Source of the DNA: Actinomadura rifamycini DSM 43936
Lineage (GTDB): Bacteria > Actinomycetota > Actinomycetes > Streptosporangiales > Streptosporangiaceae
Reading direction: 5' to 3'
DNA: 64,000 bases
NCBI RefSeq assembly: GCF_000425065.1
Contig: NZ_AULB01000011.1
Span: 186,001 to 250,000, forward strand
Both the position numbers and the translations under genes were made by a program. This document shows positions 61,549 to 64,000 of this stretch, piece by piece; the first letter of the stretch is position 1, and each line of letters opens with the position of its first letter. The notes beneath the pieces were generated by a model. The model had not been told where the DNA came from. It saw only the letters and a program-made list of their open reading frames with translations, and did not search any database.

Positions 61549-62502
61549 TCAGGCGGCCGCGGGCAGCGACGGGTCGGCGGGCGAGCTGATCACGTCGTAG
61601 AGGCCGAGCGGGATCTGGTCGCCCCAGAGCCAGTCGTTGACGGTGCCCTCGTGGTCCTCGGGCGGGCCGACGGTCAGCAGACGGGGGGTGAGCGGTGTGA
61701 GGACCACCTGGAACGGGGTCGGGGACGTCAGGCGGACCCGGCGGCTGGAGCCCCAGAAGTCGCCGAAGTCCGCTTCGGTGAGGTGGACATCGCGGTCGAT
61801 CGTGCGGGAGCGGTGGGCCGGGCCGGTGGCGAGCCAGGACCAGTGGTCGTTCAGGAGCCGGCGGGCCGTGGAGCGCAGCACGTTCAGCGCCGCGAGGTCG
61901 TGCGGGCAGGCCACGCCGGCGATCTGGAGTTCGGGCAGCCCGAACCGGCGGAGGCCGCGGGTCCGGAGGCGGACGCACGAGCAGCCGTTGACGCCCTCGG
62001 GGTCGCGCTCGGGTTCGGGGGCGGTGCAGCGGCCGTTCGCCCGGAACGGCGGCAGGACGTCGCCGAGCCACTGGTCGGCGAGGACGAAGCGGGACCGTTC
62101 GGCGCCGGGTGCGAGGACGTGGCCGGTGACCAGGTCGGCCGCGACTCCGCCGACGGCCTCGGCGAGGGCGCGGGCGGCGGCCCGCGCGACCTGGGACGCG
62201 CGCGGCTGGTCGGTGATCGGCGCGGCGGCGGTGACGAGCACGAACTCCTCGGCGTCGTGGAAGGCCCACGCGGCCCGCCGGTCCTCGGGGCGGACGGACG
62301 TGACGCCCAGCGGGTTCCAGCGCATGGCGGTCACGTGGTCGCGGGCGAGGTCGAGGGAGGGGGAGCCGACGCGTCCGGCGATGTGCGCGTCGTAGGGACC
62401 GGCGGACGTGCGCAGCAGAAGGTTCGCGAGGTCGTGCGGGACGTGCTCGGCGGCGACGGCGAACCGGGACACGGTGGTCGCGGGTACCTGGATCGTGATC
62501 AT
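61549..62502 (-). CDS. Unknown-family protein, paralogue B (Cys-motif family)
   Basis: A 317-residue paralogue of 52983-53894. It keeps VLADQWLGDVLPPFRANGRC, the downstream C-x-C (CSCVRLR), RGLRRFGLPELQIAGVACPHD, AALNVLRSTARRLL, LTEADFGDFWGSSRR and GTVNDWLWGDQIP. The spacing between the first Cys and C-x-C is longer than in paralogue A. ATG 62502 has AAGGAGA upstream. The shared TTATCCACAG element starts 80 bp upstream. It is not followed by a MazG-like gene here. Confidence 0.7.
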   Translation of the reverse strand: MITIQVPATTVSRFAVAAEHVPHDLANLLLRTSAGPYDAHIAGRVGSPSLDLARDHVTAMRWNPLGVTSVRPEDRRAAWAFHDAEEFVLVTAAAPITDQPRASQVARAAARALAEAVGGVAADLVTGHVLAPGAERSRFVLADQWLGDVLPPFRANGRCTAPEPERDPEGVNGCSCVRLRTRGLRRFGLPELQIAGVACPHDLAALNVLRSTARRLLNDHWSWLATGPAHRSRTIDRDVHLTEADFGDFWGSSRRVRLTSPTPFQVVLTPLTPRLLTVGPPEDHEGTVNDWLWGDQIPLGLYDVISSPADPSLPAAA

Positions 62503-62560
62503 GCGGGTCTCCTTCCGTGGTGACGGGGCCAGCATGGGCCGCCGTGACCGTCCGGCGCGG

Positions 62561-62582
62561 CGGAAGCGCGGGCTGTGGATAA
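62561..62582 (-). promoter_or_regulatory. TTATCCACAG-N7-TTCCG element upstream of paralogue B
   Basis: The - strand reads TTATCCACAG from 62582, seven bases, then TTCCG. It begins 80 bp upstream of ATG 62502 and is oriented with the gene. It is the third copy of this composite in the window. Confidence 0.65.
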
Positions 62583-62765
62583 CCGGGGGTCGGGATCCGG
62601 TCACGACACGCCGTTCACCATGGAAAAGACCAGCTTCGGCCGAATTCGCGGCGATTCGCGCGGCATCGCGGGCGTAATTGGGGGGAATGTGTACGTTGTG
62701 TAGATCAACACTGCTGTGAGCTGCGGGGACGGACCCGCCGCCCAGCCGTCGAACAGGAGGTCCCC

Positions 62766-62978
62766 GTGACCCGAACGCTGTCGAGGGGCACCCGAGTCAC
62801 CGGTGCCGAACGCACGCAGCTGGCCAAGGAGCTCGCTCCGCGGTACGCGGCCGGCGAGAGCATCCGGGACCTGGCGGCCGAGACGGGCCGGTCGTACGGG
62901 TTCATCTACAACGTCCTGAAGGAGGCGGGGGTCCCGCTGCGCGGCCGCGGCGGCAACACCCGGCGCAAGAAGGGCTGA
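62766..62978 (+). CDS. Small HTH DNA-binding protein
   Basis: A 70-residue basic protein with RVTGAERTQLAKELAPRYAAGE, then the HTH IRDLAAETGRSYGFIYNVLKEAG and the tail VPLRGRGGNTRRKKG. This small family is conserved in actinomycetes, generally as one or more chromosomal copies, and is thought to be nucleoid- or regulator-like. A perfect AGGAGG precedes GTG 62766. The 5' region is AT-richer, with the near-palindrome GTTGTGTAGATCAACAC at about 62695. It should be strongly expressed. Confidence 0.75.
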   Translation: MTRTLSRGTRVTGAERTQLAKELAPRYAAGESIRDLAAETGRSYGFIYNVLKEAGVPLRGRGGNTRRKKG

Positions 62979-63095
62979 ACCGCTCCCTGCCCGTGACCCA
63001 ATCCGACGAGCACGAACCGACGCACACAGAGGCGAGCAAATGAACGGACGTCCCCCTCGCCCCCCGGGGGACCCCGTACGCAGCGGGGCCGCGCC

Positions 63096-64000
63096 CTACA
63101 TGAGGCGACGCGCCCCGGTGACCTCCGAGCGGCCGTTGAGGCTCGCGAGGTCCGCGGCCGCCCGTCCGGCCGCCCAGCCCTCGAGGTTGGACACCGAACC
63201 CGCCTGTCCCATGGCCAGGTTCGGAAACAGCGACTCGACCGCCCGGTCGACGGCCGCGCCGCGCGCCGCCAGCACGGGAAGCGGATCCCGTTCGCCGGCG
63301 ACCCGCTCGGCCGCGACCCGTTCCGCCGCGCCGTCGGCCGCGCCCCGCAGCCGTTCCCCGATCCGCGCCGCGTAGGCGTTGAGGAACGCGTGCCTGAACG
63401 ATCGCGTCCTTGAACGGCCTCGTGCGTCCCGCCGCGGGCCCGCCTGGACCATCGCCGACGTCGCCTGCACGAGCAGGGACGTGAACAGCATCTCCACCGC
63501 CGCCAGGTCGGCGGGATAGCCCAGCACAGTGGAGAACCCCAGTTCGCGGTGCCACACGGCCCGGCAGTGGTTCGCGTCCGCCACCACCGTGAGCAAGACG
63601 GCCTTGGGCGCGTCGTACGGATTGTCGACGGGCACACGGCATCCGGCCGGCGCGGCCACGTCGTCCGACTCGGCGTCCAGAAGCGCGTGGTCGATGCTGT
63701 GCCGGGCGATGAGCTCCTGGGCGCGCGCGCTCAGCGCCTCGGCCTCTTCGGGGAACTCCGTCGACTCGGCCTTCGCGAGCAGCGCCCGGACGCGCCCGAG
63801 CATCCGCTGGTCGACGTCGCGCGCACGGTGCCGGGGGACGTCCCTGGGCGCGGACCCCGGCGGCGGCCCGATCCGCGCGAGCCGGGGCAGACCCTCCAGG
63901 AGATGGATGAGCTCGGCGGCGCAGGTCACGAAGGTCGCGCGGTCGGCGTCCTCACGCGCGCACCAGCCGCCCGGGTGATCCGCGTCGTCGCCCCACCAGA
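63096..64000 (-). CDS. DUF2786 domain protein (5' end outside the window)
   Basis: At least 300 residues; the frame is open to the window edge, so the gene is partial. DVDQRMLGRVRALLAKAESTEFPEEAEALSARAQELIARHSIDHALLD is the DUF2786 domain. A domain of about 150 residues follows (PYDAPKAVLLTVVADANHCRAVWHRELGFSTVLGYPADL) that is found together with it. GTG 63929 could be an internal start, but the residues before it look coding (WWGDDADHPGGWC). Function unknown; DUF2786 proteins are often near mobile or phage genes. Confidence 0.75.
   Translation of the reverse strand, partial: WWGDDADHPGGWCAREDADRATFVTCAAELIHLLEGLPRLARIGPPPGSAPRDVPRHRARDVDQRMLGRVRALLAKAESTEFPEEAEALSARAQELIARHSIDHALLDAESDDVAAPAGCRVPVDNPYDAPKAVLLTVVADANHCRAVWHRELGFSTVLGYPADLAAVEMLFTSLLVQATSAMVQAGPRRDARGRSRTRSFRHAFLNAYAARIGERLRGAADGAAERVAAERVAGERDPLPVLAARGAAVDRAVESLFPNLAMGQAGSVSNLEGWAAGRAAADLASLNGRSEVTGARRLM

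Overview
The window is very GC-rich, densely coded DNA. It has many GTG starts, frequent ATGA/GTGA stop-start overlaps, F420-type oxidoreductases, DUF5753-type XRE regulators and serine/threonine kinases. This points to a filamentous actinomycete. A member of the Thermomonosporaceae/Streptosporangiales such as Actinomadura is my best guess, by inference only. No rRNA, tRNA or CRISPR array was seen.

Region 1 (1-1638) is the end of a cell-wall polymer gene block: the tail of a probable CDP-glycerol glycerophosphotransferase and a GT4 glycosyltransferase. Region 2 (1663-19828) is a steroid C/D-ring (HIP) degradation cluster. It has fadE30-ipdF-kstR2-fadA6 on the + strand, ipdC-ipdB-ipdA-echA20 on the - strand, and two SDR genes divergent from echA20. 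Gene order, gene lengths and sequence match what I recall of the KstR2 regulon of Mycobacterium tuberculosis (Rv3548c-Rv3560c). Two near-identical KstR2-type operators (1637-1650 and 18083-18096) sit in front of the outer transcription units. About 9 kb separates fadA6 from ipdC. It carries a GntR-controlled acyl-CoA module (MaoC-like hydratase, two acyl-CoA dehydrogenases, CaiB CoA-transferase) with its own AT-rich operators, a transposase remnant fused to the CaiB reading frame, and an XRE/SDR/AKR/TetR group.

Region 3 (19854-32852) is mixed chromosome: an AraC regulator, an NmrA-like reductase, a kinase fused to an extracellular lysozyme-like domain, hrpA, a small zinc-ribbon protein, proline iminopeptidase, a zinc-plus-coiled-coil protein, a hotdog thioesterase and a lone ABC ATPase. 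Region 4 (32880-37900) is a tightly coupled four-gene operon. It encodes an SF1 helicase, an unknown 496-residue protein, a Cas4/Dna2-like Fe-S nuclease and an unknown 333-residue protein, preceded by three 10-bp-phased repeats. It is the best candidate for an undescribed nuclease-helicase system here.

Region 5 (38253-51960) holds small-molecule enzymes, an XRE/DUF5753 regulator with a striking inverted-duplicated promoter, a short HPF-like protein, an ABC-2 exporter divergent from a two-component system (one permease frameshifted in a homopolymer), an LLM oxidoreductase/TetR pair, and DUF4291 and barstar-like genes. Region 6 (51961-64000) contains citrate synthase, a TenA-like protein, a second kinase, an AKR and a family of unknown proteins. 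Two paralogues (52983-53894 and 61549-62502) and a three-HTH DNA-binding protein (58201-58968) share the element TTATCCACAG-N7-TTCCG, 80-85 bp upstream of their starts and always in the direction of transcription. This suggests a small uncharacterised regulon. A gene-free 1.1-kb segment between them (58969-60096) carries a nested palindrome and 90-bp repeats.
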